A stretch of 64,000 nucleotides of DNA from Bradyrhizobium rifense (GCF_008123425.1 NZ_VSSS01000067.1:226077-290076); one strand, 5' to 3'. Shown: positions 8,506-16,794, counted from the stretch's first letter. Numbers and translations: made by a program. The notes: generated by a model from the sequence alone, not told the origin.

Positions 8506-9576
8506 CTAGGTTTCGGCCCCTGTCATGCCGCCGGCGCGAGCCCGCCGATACTCGGACGGCGTCAGGCCGGTATGCACCTTGAAGGCGCGATTGAAGGGCC
8601 CGATCGAACCGAAGCCGGCGTCGAGCGCAATGGTCAGGATCGGCACGGCGGCTTGCGAGGGATCGCTCAGCGCGGCTTCGGCCTCAGCCAGGCGATAGCT
8701 GTTGACGAAGGCGCTGAAATTGCGATGGCCGAGCTGCCGGTTGATCAGATGGCGCAGGCGGTATTCCGGAATGTCGAGCTTTTGTGACAATGTTGCGATG
8801 CTCAGGTCGGGCTCGCGAAAGACCTTGTCGTGGTCGAGCAGGCGGCGCAGCGCCGCGAATTGGGCTGCGTCGGGTTCGGCTGCGGGTACTGCTGCCGGTT
8901 GATCACGCGAAATCGCGACCGGCTGGTTTGCCTGCACAGGCACGGGCACCGGCGTTGGTTCAGTCGAGGACAGCGTGCCCAGCACGGCGAACAGAAAGAT
9001 CAGCGCCATCAGGCCGGCTGCGTTGGCGAGGCTGAGCGATGACGCCGAGAGACCACCGGGCCAAAGCCAGTCCGAGGCAATGATGAACAGGGCATAGAGC
9101 GCGGTGACAATTGCATACCAGACGCGGAGCCGTCGCCGCTTCTCCACCAGGTCGGACGCGCGTCCCGACAGCGCATGCCAGATGCCGAGCGACAGAAGCG
9201 AAACGGACAGAGCGGTGCGCGCCACATCGACGGACATCGGATGCCTGGACATGTCGATCCATGCGAGCCCCATCAATGCGAGCCCGCCGAGCAAATGGTA
9301 CCAGCGCAGCCGAAATTCATCGACGAAGATGGCGCTCACCGCAATCCAGAATACGGCCGGCATGCCGCCGCTGACGAGATTGACCGGAACGCGCAGTGGC
9401 AGAGACAACGTCTCGAAGCCGGATGCCGATCCGATGATATAGGCCGCGATGCTCAAATTCAGCAGTGCGGAATAGCGGCTGACGGGATTGCGCCGTGCAT
9501 CGCGCGCGGCAATCGCGACGCGAAAAAGAAGAATGACGACCGCTCCTCCTCGCAATGCGGCTTCCAGGGTCGACAT
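8506..9576 (-). CDS. Membrane-anchored AraC-family transcriptional regulator
   Basis: 356 residues. Residues ~1-215 contain about seven hydrophobic segments (a membrane sensor), followed by a Pro/Ala linker, and ~240-350 are an AraC/XylS double helix-turn-helix ending GPFNRAFKVHTGLTPSEYRR, the usual signature. It should bind DNA while anchored in the inner membrane. Its neighbour downstream on the same strand is the desaturase-family gene, with repeats between them. A close paralogue with the same architecture lies at 60095-61159 next to another enzyme gene, suggesting a regulator-plus-target module. The ligand is unknown. Confidence 0.88.
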   Translation of the reverse strand: MSTLEAALRGGAVVILLFRVAIAARDARRNPVSRYSALLNLSIAAYIIGSASGFETLSLPLRVPVNLVSGGMPAVFWIAVSAIFVDEFRLRWYHLLGGLALMGLAWIDMSRHPMSVDVARTALSVSLLSLGIWHALSGRASDLVEKRRRLRVWYAIVTALYALFIIASDWLWPGGLSASSLSLANAAGLMALIFLFAVLGTLSSTEPTPVPVPVQANQPVAISRDQPAAVPAAEPDAAQFAALRRLLDHDKVFREPDLSIATLSQKLDIPEYRLRHLINRQLGHRNFSAFVNSYRLAEAEAALSDPSQAAVPILTIALDAGFGSIGPFNRAFKVHTGLTPSEYRRARAGGMTGAET

Positions 9577-9778
9577 GCGATTCAGCGGTCCGATTGAGAT
9601 CGTCTTTGGGAAAGGGACAGGAAAGAGTATCGCATCAAGCTCATCTATTTGTTTCTGAATGTTTCTGATTGTTCAATGGCAATATTTGGCAACCGGTGCC
9701 GCCTGGTTGCAACGGCTCCGCGCCAGCTCCCGTGCCTACCACCGTCCGACCGGGCAAATCCAACCGCCCAAGGTGAAA

Positions 9779-9816
9779 TCAGGACTGTGAACTCAGGACT
9801 GCGAACCCAGGACCGG
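9779..9816 (+). repeat. 14-bp tandem repeat, 2.7 copies
   Basis: TCAGGACTGTGAAC, TCAGGACTGCGAAC and a partial CCAGGACCGG lie in a row, 53 bp before the start of the low-complexity gene at 9869. They could be a protein-binding array or simple slippage. Confidence 0.6.
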
Positions 9817-9868
9817 ATGTGACTTCGGCACGATCAGTCCAAGTCCACCAAAAGCACGGAAAGCAACC

Positions 9869-10525
9869 ATGACCTCGATTTCGGCGCTCTCCACCCATCA
9901 CCACCAGCACACGTCACCGTCGCAGCGACTGCAAGACGAGCTGCAATCGGAAGTCAGTTCCGGCACGATCAGTGCGTCCGATCAGTCGGCGCTGTCCTCC
10001 GCGCTCAACGATATCGACTCCTCCCTGCAATCAGACGGGACAAGCGATCAATCCAGCGGCAGCGGACCCGACGGCATCAAGTCGAAGATCGATGATCTGA
10101 TCCAGCAGGAAGTATCGTCCGGCAAGCTCACCGGCCAGCAGGCCACCGAGCTGCAAGGTGTCTTCAAGTCTGCGTTCTTGCACGGACCGGGCGGCCCGGG
10201 TGGAGCAGGCGGACCGCCGCCGGCCGGCGGCAGCGACAGCTCGTCAAGTGCCAACTCGGTCGTCGACCTGCTGCAGCAATTCCTGCAGACGCTGCAAAGC
10301 TCGCTGACGGGTTCGACCTCGTCCGGCACAACGGACCAGGGCAACACGACCGGTGCAAACGCGTCGTCGTCGACCGGCACTTCGACGACAGACCTGCTTG
10401 AGAAATTCCTGGAATCGCTGAAAGCCTCGCTTGCGGATTCGACCTATAGCGGGACGGGATCGAACGGAACGTCCAATCCCGCCGACCCCTCGCTGTCCGG
10501 CGTCCTGCTCAACGACCGGATCTGA
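9869..10525 (+). CDS. Ser/Gly/Thr-rich low-complexity protein with internal repeats
   Basis: 218 residues with no signal peptide and no cysteine. Two related segments, around residues 20-50 (LQSEVSSGTISASDQSALS) and 75-100 (LIQQEVSSGKLTGQQATELQ), resemble each other. Two more (~130-150 and ~170-190) repeat a LLxxFLxxLxxSL pattern, separated by Gly/Pro- and Ser/Thr-rich linkers. This is typical of secreted or surface-associated alphaproteobacterial proteins of unknown function; export, if any, would be by a non-Sec route. A strong hairpin follows the stop. It is adjacent to the GG-leader peptide gene but separated by that hairpin. Confidence 0.65.
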   Translation: MTSISALSTHHHQHTSPSQRLQDELQSEVSSGTISASDQSALSSALNDIDSSLQSDGTSDQSSGSGPDGIKSKIDDLIQQEVSSGKLTGQQATELQGVFKSAFLHGPGGPGGAGGPPPAGGSDSSSSANSVVDLLQQFLQTLQSSLTGSTSSGTTDQGNTTGANASSSTGTSTTDLLEKFLESLKASLADSTYSGTGSNGTSNPADPSLSGVLLNDRI

Positions 10526-10550
10526 TTTCAGCGACGCACCATACGCCTGA

Positions 10551-10586
10551 TCCAGCCACCCTTCGGGACGCCGAAAGGTGGCTGGA
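10551..10586 (+). terminator. Perfect 10-bp-arm hairpin after the low-complexity gene
   Basis: TCCAGCCACC (10551-10560) pairs exactly with GGTGGCTGGA (10577-10586), with an inner TTCGG/CCGAA extension. No T-run follows, so it may be a weak or Rho-assisted terminator or an mRNA-stabilising structure. Confidence 0.55.
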
Positions 10587-10695
10587 GCGGTATTGGTTCT
10601 CCTCTGTGTCCCGAGTCACGGCGGCACGGCCTCCCGGCATCATTCTTCTCGCATCGCGCGGAATGGTCCGCGCGATCTGAAATGAGGAGACTGCC

Positions 10696-10836
10696 ATGCA
10701 GAACATGGCTCGCGAATTGACGGAGACGGAGCTCGAGACGATCGCCGGTGGAAGTTTCTGGGGCAGCATTGCCGGCTTCTTCCGTGGCCTGCTCGGCGGC
10801 CCCGGCGATCTTCGCCGTCCGCTCGACCGCCCCTGA
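10696..10836 (+). CDS. Double-glycine-leader peptide (putative microcin/RiPP-like precursor)
   Basis: A 46-residue gene with GAGGAG six to eight bases before the ATG. The first half, RELTETELETIAGG, matches the double-glycine leader consensus used by C39-peptidase ABC exporters: acidic and hydrophobic residues at set spacing and a final GG at residues 18-19. The presumed core after GG is ~27 residues, begins SFWGSIAGFFRGLLGG and is hydrophobic and glycine-rich, ending in an Arg/Pro tail. It has no Cys, so no disulfide or lanthionine is possible. No dedicated peptidase-transporter, immunity or modification gene is visible nearby, so export would need a distant machine. The role (bacteriocin or signal) is inferred. 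Confidence 0.6.
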   Translation: MQNMARELTETELETIAGGSFWGSIAGFFRGLLGGPGDLRRPLDRP

Positions 10837-10887
10837 TCTCAGCTGCGATCGGGACGGGGGCCGTACGCGGCCCTCGTCCTCGCGGCC

Positions 10888-11181
10888 TCAGTGCCTGACA
10901 TGCTCGAACACCACGATCACGCCGGTCGGCTCGGGCTCGTGCGCCATCAGGCGCGTCAGATCCGCATCGCTCCAGTCGGCGAGGCTGACGACTTCACCGG
11001 TCTGACGTTCCGCACTCACCGACGGCGTTGGCTCGAGAACTTTCAATCCCGTCTCGTCGACGAAGAAAGTGTGTTCCCCGAACATGCTGTGGAGCTGCGG
11101 CATGGCGGGATGCTCGTCGGGCAGCACCTGGGCGCCGAGCTGGTTGACGGTCTGCTTCACCTGTTCGGATGTGAGCTTCAT
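10888..11181 (-). CDS. Conserved hypothetical protein
   Basis: 97 residues, start MKLTSEQVKQTVNQLG, cytoplasmic by composition, with a central HTFFVDETGLKVLEP strand-rich part. The ATG at 11181 is chosen because CGGAG stands about seven bases before it; a longer form from 11202 lacks a ribosome site. No domain is recognised. It is convergent with the GG-leader peptide gene, their ends ~50 bp apart. Confidence 0.6.
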   Translation of the reverse strand: MKLTSEQVKQTVNQLGAQVLPDEHPAMPQLHSMFGEHTFFVDETGLKVLEPTPSVSAERQTGEVVSLADWSDADLTRLMAHEPEPTGVIVVFEHVRH

Positions 11182-11392
11182 GAGCTGCTCCGTTTCTGTC
11201 ATGTCGGTTTCATGGCTTGAACCAAGGCCTGGCCGGAGCGCATGTTCCCTGCACCTGTGTCGCCTGGCTCAAACTCCCGAACGGGTGCTGCGCACAAATG
11301 TTCCTGCAGAATGCATTTCGTGATCGCGTGTTGCATCTGCCGCGCCGACGGCACGAGATCGCCACACGATGTCCACGATCTGATCGACGGAG

Positions 11393-12082
11393 CTAATGCT
11401 CGCTCCGATTTTCGCCAACGGACAGCGCGCAGATGCGTGACAGATGGGTGTAGGGCAGGCCCGTCTCCTCCGCCCAGGCGTTGAACTGCGCCTGCACCTT
11501 GGCGAGATCGCCCTTCGACCTGACCTCTTCGGCGATGTCGAGCCCGGCGTCGCGCAGGCAGGCGACGACATCCTTCGAGGTGACGAAACCGTCCCAGCCG
11601 ACGAAACGCAGCAGCATCTGGCCGGTGTTGCCGCCAAGCCGGGAGCCGCGCTTGGTCAGGAGATCGAGCAAAGCGATCTCGTTGGACGGCGGCCAATTCG
11701 CCAGAAACTTGCCGAAGCTGCTGTGCTCCTTCGCGATCTCCTGCACGAAGGCGGCGTTGTCGCGCACCGACATGATCTTGGCGCCATTGCGCACGATCCG
11801 CGTATCGCGCAGCAGGGCTTCCCAATAATCTTCGGGCTGGAAGCTGAGCTTGGCCGGCTGGAAGCGCAGGAAGGCGTCTTCAAAGCCATCCCACTTCGCA
11901 TCGATCACGCTCCAGGCAAAGCCCGCGCAAAACACCCGCCTGGTCATCTCCGCAAGGATGCGATCGTCGCCGAGTTTTGCAAGACCCTTCAGGTCGGGCT
12001 TGTCGGGCATCAGTTGGTCGAGCGCCTTGGGCCCGCCCTTGCGCTTCTCGGCACGGGCACGAATGGTCTTGAAGGAGGTCAT
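11393..12082 (-). CDS. DNA-3-methyladenine glycosylase I family protein
   Basis: 229 residues. The sequence FAWSVIDAKWDGFEDAF followed by KIMSVRDNAAFVQEIA fits the Tag-type helix-hairpin-helix glycosylase fold, which removes alkylated adenine in base-excision repair. The long C-terminal part (LGGNTGQMLLRFVGWDGF) belongs to the alphaproteobacterial variant. The start MTSFKTIRAR at 12082 is the natural N-terminus; the same frame stays open far upstream but overlaps the divergent phosphoesterase gene antisense. No paired alkylation-response genes are nearby. Confidence 0.75.
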   Translation of the reverse strand: MTSFKTIRARAEKRKGGPKALDQLMPDKPDLKGLAKLGDDRILAEMTRRVFCAGFAWSVIDAKWDGFEDAFLRFQPAKLSFQPEDYWEALLRDTRIVRNGAKIMSVRDNAAFVQEIAKEHSSFGKFLANWPPSNEIALLDLLTKRGSRLGGNTGQMLLRFVGWDGFVTSKDVVACLRDAGLDIAEEVRSKGDLAKVQAQFNAWAEETGLPYTHLSRICALSVGENRSEH

Positions 12083-12292
12083 GCGATCACTCGCGTTGAA
12101 GGCGTGCCACGACACCAGAATTCGACGATCCGGTCCAGCCCTGCGACGCACCGCCACTTGCGCGCTCCCGCGCGTCGCAGCATGCTTCCGTCTTGCCGGT
12201 TTGGCCGAACGAGGCGGCCGCGCTGGTCTGCTTCTTGCTTGATAACAATTTGGAATTCCCAGACATTTCACACTCTCTCCGACGGATTCCCG

Positions 12293-13120
12293 ATGCGCTG
12301 CCTGGTCGTGGCCGACCTGCACTACTCGTTGCCGCAGCTCGACTGGCTGGTCAGCGCGGCGCCGCAATTCGACCTTGTGATCTTCGCCGGCGATGCGCTC
12401 GACATCGGCTCGATGGTGGATTTCCGCGCCCAGATCGTGGTGGTGAAGAAGTACCTCGCGCTGATCGGGGCCCAGACCAGGGTCATTCTCTGCTCCGGCA
12501 ATCACGACCTCGACGAGCGCAACGCGGAGGGCGAGAAGATCTCGCGCTGGATCTCGGAGGTGCGAGAGCTCGGCATCGCCTGCGACGGCGACAATCTGAC
12601 TATCGGCAATACGCTGTTCACGGTGTGCCCGTGGTGGGACGGGCCGCTGGTCAAGCAGCGCATCGCCGACCAGCTGCGCGATGCCTCGCGCAACCGTCCG
12701 CAGCGATGGATCTGGGCGCATCACGCACCGCCGGCGAATTCACCGACAAGCTGGGGCGGCAAGCGCTTCTTCGGCGATGTCGAGCTGGTGCAGTGGATCA
12801 TGCAGTATCAGCCGTCGATGGTGATCTCGGGCCATGTGCATCAATCCCCCTTCATCACGGACGGCTCGTGGTTCGACCGGCTGGGCCAGACCTGGGTGTT
12901 CAATGCCGGCCTGCAGCCCGGACGGCCGCCGACGCACATCGTGCTGGACCTGGATGAGAACAAGGCGTTCTGGCTGGCGGCAGGCGAGGCGCAGTGGATC
13001 GATCTCGACGCGCCGCTCAAGCGGCCGGCTTCTTACATCGAGGAGCCGCCGGACTGGCTTACATCCTTGGGTCGGATTGCCGATCCGAGCCTGGCGAAAC
13101 CTCGAGCGGCGGCAGGTTGA
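12293..13120 (+). CDS. Metallophosphoesterase (calcineurin-like)
   Basis: 275 residues, cytoplasmic. It has the metal-ligand motifs of the family in order: DLH at residues ~8-10, GDALD ~40, GNHD ~70, WAHH ~145 and GHVH ~182. Such enzymes hydrolyse phosphomonoesters or diesters including cAMP; the substrate is not evident. The last 62 bases overlap the convergent cyclic-nucleotide-binding gene, a suggestive but unproven functional pairing. The start at 12293 begins right with the first beta strand (MRCLVVADLH). Confidence 0.85.
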   Translation: MRCLVVADLHYSLPQLDWLVSAAPQFDLVIFAGDALDIGSMVDFRAQIVVVKKYLALIGAQTRVILCSGNHDLDERNAEGEKISRWISEVRELGIACDGDNLTIGNTLFTVCPWWDGPLVKQRIADQLRDASRNRPQRWIWAHHAPPANSPTSWGGKRFFGDVELVQWIMQYQPSMVISGHVHQSPFITDGSWFDRLGQTWVFNAGLQPGRPPTHIVLDLDENKAFWLAAGEAQWIDLDAPLKRPASYIEEPPDWLTSLGRIADPSLAKPRAAAG

Positions 13121-13544
13121 TCATGCTCTGCAACACCTCGCCGACCATGGCGAGATGCGTGCCGTGGCCGGCATATTGCCGCTTGAGATCGGCGAGATAG
13201 GTGTTGGCGGCATTGAGCCGCTGCGCCAGCATGCGCGCGATCAACAGCGCGACCTCAGGCTCCCGCCTGAAGAGCGAGGCAGCATCCTCGAATTCGTAGA
13301 CGACCGTGTCGGAACAGGCCCGCACCGTCGCCGTGTGCGGCAGCCCCAGCAGCACGGACATCTCGCCCAGCACCGCACCGGGCTCGGCAATGGTGGCGAC
13401 CACCATCTCGCCCTTGAGCACCTCGAGCTTGCCGCTCATCAGCACATAGAGATGGCCGGAGGCCCCGCCTTCGGTCACCAGATGCGTACCGGCCGCAACC
13501 TGCCGCTCCGTCCCACCGGTGCAATAATCCAGAACTGCGCGCAT
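13059..13544 (-). CDS. Cyclic nucleotide-binding domain protein (no DNA-binding domain)
   Basis: 161 residues. Residues ~15-115 form a CRP/CNMP-binding jelly roll with GHLYVLMSGKLEVLKG and PGAVLGEMSVLLGLPHTATV, where the phosphate-binding cassette lies. There is no C-terminal helix-turn-helix, so it is a sensor rather than a transcription factor. The start at 13544 has GGGAG about nine bases upstream. Its 3' end overlaps the convergent phosphoesterase gene by 62 bp. Confidence 0.8.
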   Translation of the reverse strand: MRAVLDYCTGGTERQVAAGTHLVTEGGASGHLYVLMSGKLEVLKGEMVVATIAEPGAVLGEMSVLLGLPHTATVRACSDTVVYEFEDAASLFRREPEVALLIARMLAQRLNAANTYLADLKRQYAGHGTHLAMVGEVLQSMINLPPLEVSPGSDRQSDPRM

Positions 13545-13626
13545 CGCCGAAAGCTCCCATCGCTGGGGATACCCTGGCGATACTAGAGCACGATCCATGC
13601 CATGCGGCAAATCAACCTGCGTCCGG

Positions 13627-14157
13627 CTATTCCGATAGGCGTTTTGCGAAGTGCACTGATTGCCAGTCCCCAAGGCCAGTGTCGCTAAAGCCCGCCCTTT
13701 TCGCAAGACCGCGCATTTCGGCATTAGCCCGCGCGGTCTCAGCCGCGATCATCTCGTGACCGAGATCGCTCGCGCGTCTCTCCATCGCTGTCATCATCTG
13801 CAGGCCGACGCCTTTCCGCTGAAAGACATCGGCAACCGAGATAGCGAAATCGCCATGACGGGCGACCGCGTCATAAGCGTATCGCGTTTCTCCGATGATG
13901 GTGCTTTGCCCCTCATCCAGCCTGAGCTCCGCAAGCAAGGTGAAATAATCGGGATCGCTGACCTTGGCTACGCATTCGGCCGCGACGACGGCCAGGTCCG
14001 CCCGCGCCCCCATGAAGCGCTTGTTGCGCGTTGTCGTGGACAGGCCGGTGAAATAGATCGAGAGGCTCTCCACGTCGGATGCATTGGCAGCCCTGATCCA
14101 GACTGCACCATTCGTTTCATTCGGCTCAACAACGGCATCCGGAGACAGCCGTGACAT
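13627..14157 (-). CDS. GNAT-family N-acetyltransferase
   Basis: 176 residues. The N-terminus (VWIRAANASDVESL) and the motif A region (VADVFQRKGVGLQMM, with the acetyl-CoA pyrophosphate loop QRKGVG) are those of a Gcn5-type acetyltransferase. Substrate unknown. The start at 14157 is preferred because GAGAG precedes it by about eight bases. The end lies ~80 bp upstream of the cyclic-nucleotide-binding gene on the same strand, so the two may share a transcript; in mycobacteria and others GNAT and cNMP domains are functionally linked, but nothing here proves that. Confidence 0.8.
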   Translation of the reverse strand: MSRLSPDAVVEPNETNGAVWIRAANASDVESLSIYFTGLSTTTRNKRFMGARADLAVVAAECVAKVSDPDYFTLLAELRLDEGQSTIIGETRYAYDAVARHGDFAISVADVFQRKGVGLQMMTAMERRASDLGHEMIAAETARANAEMRGLAKRAGFSDTGLGDWQSVHFAKRLSE

Positions 14158-14295
14158 GCGCGAAGCTCTCGGCAGGTTGCGTGGACCGCACACCTAGCCG
14201 AGGCCGCGTATTTGCCGCTTGGACAGGGCTGCCAATCTCGCGGCCAGAAGCGAACAGCGCGTTGTCCTGTGCCCGACATCACACAGGGGGCGCGC

Positions 14296-15514
14296 TCATG
14301 CAGCTTCGCGCTTGCCGACACGCCGCTCGGGCCGTGTTGCCGTCATCGACTGCTCCTCGGCGTCCTGCGGCCGGCCCCAGAACTCCCGCACCGTGGGCCC
14401 CCATCTCAGCCGTCGCGCGCGCAGGAATTCGAGGATCTCGTGCGGCCAGACCCTGCGGCCCATCTATTGCACAGATGCGGGCAGCCGCGCGAGAACTGCG
14501 CGACCACGGCGCGCATGCCGCCCCAATAGCTGTAGCGCGTACGATTGATCAATTCCCAGCCAATACGATCACGCCGAAATAGGGCTCATCTCGCGGGATG
14601 TCGCGCCAGTGATGGATCGAGAAGACGCCGCCATAGACCAGCACGCGCGGCATGGCCTTGATGTTCATGCCTGGCCTTGGCGAAAGTGTTGACCGGGATA
14701 CGAAATCCAGAAAGATTCTGGCGTGTTTCTGGCTGGACTTGAAGTTGCTCGTAGAGTTGGAAAAGAGCGGCGACACACGTAGTCGCTCGACAGCTTAGCT
14801 GTTCCATCGAACAAAGTTGGGCAAAACGATGACTTGGCAGTTCTTTCATGAGATCCACGGAGTTCGGGATTGGCCTGATCGGTTCGATCCTTCGGAGTAG
14901 CCAGTGCAATATTACGTTCAGAACGACGCGAAAACGAAGCTGGGCTTCTTTGGCGCTTCGGCGCGCGGAGTATGGATCTTCGAGTTTTCCGGGCACGGTC
15001 TCGCCTTTGAATTTCACGCTTATCGAGCAGGAGCGTTCGTTGGCAAACAAAAGGACGATCCGAATAGTGAGAGCAACTTAGGTCCGGTGTGCAAGATCTG
15101 GATCAACGAATCCGATATCGCACGCATCTCACAAGCAGGCGCGCGCATCATAATTTCAGAGATTTCCGAAGGGCTACTCGATAGCCCTCTTCTCGCGAAT
15201 ATTCCTCGCTCCGAGTGGGTCGGACCAAATCTCACTGGGGTGATGTTTGCACATGAGCCATTTCAAGAATTGAATTCGGCAGGGGGCGGCCGATGATCTA
15301 TATCACTGCAGCCGCGCAAGCGATCGCCCAGATCAAAACCCGGCCGTCAGGGACGCTGCTCAAGCTGCAATAAATCTTGCACAAATCCAGCGACAGCCAG
15401 AAACTGGCATTCGCCGGTCCCGCCGATCGCAAGCAGGCCGAGCGGCGGCAGATGATCGTCCGGAATCCGGCTTCCGATCGAGGGATGAGGCACGTTGATA
15501 AGAAGAACACGCAT
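14296..15514 (-). pseudogene. Disrupted B12-binding radical SAM protein gene
   Basis: Three pieces in order on one strand. 15514-15419 reads MRVLLINVPHPS...DDHLPPLGLLAIGG, the N-terminus of a cobalamin-binding radical SAM enzyme, with GGGAG before the ATG; its frame then diverges and stops at 15347. 14660-14550 reads PRVLVYGGVFSIHHWRD, which continues the B12-binding domain. From ~14560 to 14296, after a frameshift and with an internal TAG at 14464-14466, comes INRTRYSYWGGMRAVVAQF and an Arg-rich tail that would be the C-terminus. The radical SAM core with its CxxxCxxC cluster is missing, and ~765 bp of foreign sequence separates the first two pieces. The family assignment is from memory of its conserved motifs. 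Confidence 0.6.
14904..15296 (+). CDS. Hypothetical protein inside the radical SAM wreck
   Basis: 130 residues, GTG start with GGAG seven bases before it. Codon use is clearly less GC-rich than the flanks and the product (GFFGASARGVWIFEFSG, KIWINESDIARIS) looks like a folded cytoplasmic protein, but no family is recognised. A 23-codon frame (14829-14900, MTWQFFHEI...) ends just before its start. Its own stop overlaps by ATGA a 26-codon frame (15293-15373), as in a cut-down operon. It lies opposite to and between the pieces of the broken gene, so it probably arrived with the insertion. Confidence 0.5.
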   Translation: MQYYVQNDAKTKLGFFGASARGVWIFEFSGHGLAFEFHAYRAGAFVGKQKDDPNSESNLGPVCKIWINESDIARISQAGARIIISEISEGLLDSPLLANIPRSEWVGPNLTGVMFAHEPFQELNSAGGGR

Positions 15515-15648
15515 GGACTTTCGCTCCCGCTTTGGTTGGCGTGATCGTCCGTCCCACTTCTACGAAGAAGCCCAATCCCCCGACTGAACCCGAAGACATC
15601 GTGCGTGACTGCTGCGGAGACCCCTTGCTCGGCTCCGCTTGGTCAGCC

Positions 15649-16389
15649 TCACACCCGAGAAAGTGAGGGCACCTCCTCAGGCATGATGGCCTGAAGGCCG
15701 CCAAAGCGCCGCTCGCGGCCGTGGAACGAGGCGAGCGCCGTGGCGAGATCGCCCGCATCGAATTCCGGCCACATCCGTTCGGTGAAATGCAGCTCGGCAT
15801 AGGCGCCTTCCCAAAGCAGGAAGTCCGACAGGCGCTTTTCGCCTGACGTGCGGATGATGAGATCGACGTCACGCAAGCCGGCCTCACCGGTAACCAATTG
15901 CGAGAAGGCTTCGCGGGTGAGGCTGGTCAGCGCGGCCGCCTTCGCCGCGGCATTCAGGATGGCATCGCGCGCGGAATAATCGACGGCGATGCGCAGGTGC
16001 AGCGAGGTGCCGTGGGCAGTGGCCGCCTCCGCGCGCGCGATGGCGGTGGCAATGCCGTCCGGCAAGCGGTCGCGGCGGCCGATCACGTTGAGCCGCACGC
16101 CGTTCTTCACCAGGCTTTGCACCTCATTGGCAAGATAGAACCGCAGTAGCGTCATCAGCGCTGCGACCTCGGCCTTCGGCCGGCGCCAATTGTCGGTCGA
16201 GAACGCATAGAGCGTCAGCGTGCCGATGCCCTGCTTAGGCGCGACCTCGACGATGCGGCGGATGGTCTCGACGCCGGCCTCGTGGCCGCGCAGGCGCGAC
16301 AGGCCGCGCCGCGTCGCCCATCGTCCGTTGCCGTCCATGATGATGCCGACATGAAGCTTCTCATTGTGGGACGTGACGTCACTTTGCAT
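15649..16389 (-). CDS. uppS: Polyprenyl (undecaprenyl) diphosphate synthase family protein
   Basis: 246 residues. It has the cis-prenyltransferase signatures: MDGNGRWATRRG near the N-terminus (catalytic Asp and phosphate-binding residues), YAFSTDNWRRP, and the late RTSGEKRLSDFLLWEGAYAE followed by WPEF. The enzyme condenses isopentenyl diphosphates into the lipid carrier for cell-wall and polysaccharide synthesis. The start at 16389 is fixed by GGAGG seven bases upstream. The housekeeping copy in this group normally sits with rpsB-tsf-pyrH-frr-cdsA, so this is likely a second paralogue. A palindrome covers its start codon and matches the operator of the adjacent regulator operon. Confidence 0.88.
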   Translation of the reverse strand: MQSDVTSHNEKLHVGIIMDGNGRWATRRGLSRLRGHEAGVETIRRIVEVAPKQGIGTLTLYAFSTDNWRRPKAEVAALMTLLRFYLANEVQSLVKNGVRLNVIGRRDRLPDGIATAIARAEAATAHGTSLHLRIAVDYSARDAILNAAAKAAALTSLTREAFSQLVTGEAGLRDVDLIIRTSGEKRLSDFLLWEGAYAELHFTERMWPEFDAGDLATALASFHGRERRFGGLQAIMPEEVPSLSRV

Positions 16390-16396
16390 TGCAAAG
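16382..16396. promoter_or_regulatory. Perfect palindrome over the uppS start
   Basis: CTTTGCATTGCAAAG is a perfect 15-bp palindrome covering the uppS ATG (16387-16389) and the space to its ribosome site. It matches 13 of 15 bases of the sequence at 17453-17467 in the promoter of the regulator operon, so both may be bound by the winged-helix protein encoded at 16420-16794. Confidence 0.5.
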
Positions 16397-16419
16397 CCTC
16401 CAGTCAAAAAGGGGGACGA

Positions 16420-16794
16420 TCAGGTCGGGAGAATGCCGAGGCGGCCAAGTGGCGGTGCCTCGCGGCCGGCGGCCTTGGCGGCATCGCGCACGAGACGCTC
16501 GAGCACGGCGAGATAGTCGAGAAAGCGGCGGCGGCCGGTCTTGGTCAGACGGCAAGTGGTGTGCGGGCGATTGCCCTCGTAGCCTTTGGTCACCTCGACC
16601 AGGCCGGCCTCCTGGAGCACGGCGAGGTGCCGGCTGAGATTGCCGTCGGTGAGGCCGCAGAGCTGCTTGAGATCGGCGAAGGCAAGCCCCTTCGGGTGCG
16701 CCATCAGCGAGGTCAGAAGCCCGAGCCTCGCCTTCTCGTGGATCACACGGTCGAGCCCTTCATAGGAGAAAGGCGCGCTGTCACTCTTCGACAT
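16420..16794 (-). CDS. Winged-helix transcriptional regulator
   Basis: 124 residues. Residues ~15-95 form a compact winged helix (LGLLTSLMAHPKGLAFADLK, LTDGNLSRHLAVLQEAGLVE, then a wing with TCRLTKTGRRRF), as in small ArsR/MarR-like regulators with a dimerising C-terminal helix. There are no metal-binding cysteines. The second of two tandem ATGs (16794) is chosen for its spacing from GGAGAGA. The gene overlaps the end of the upstream membrane-protein gene by 14 bases, so they form one operon, and a palindromic operator lies at the operon promoter. Confidence 0.82.
   Translation of the reverse strand: MSKSDSAPFSYEGLDRVIHEKARLGLLTSLMAHPKGLAFADLKQLCGLTDGNLSRHLAVLQEAGLVEVTKGYEGNRPHTTCRLTKTGRRRFLDYLAVLERLVRDAAKAAGREAPPLGRLGILPT

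Noticed and set aside
11444..12292. Long open frame leading into the phosphoesterase
   Set aside because: It is the antisense of the 3-methyladenine glycosylase gene; real homology starts at 12293.
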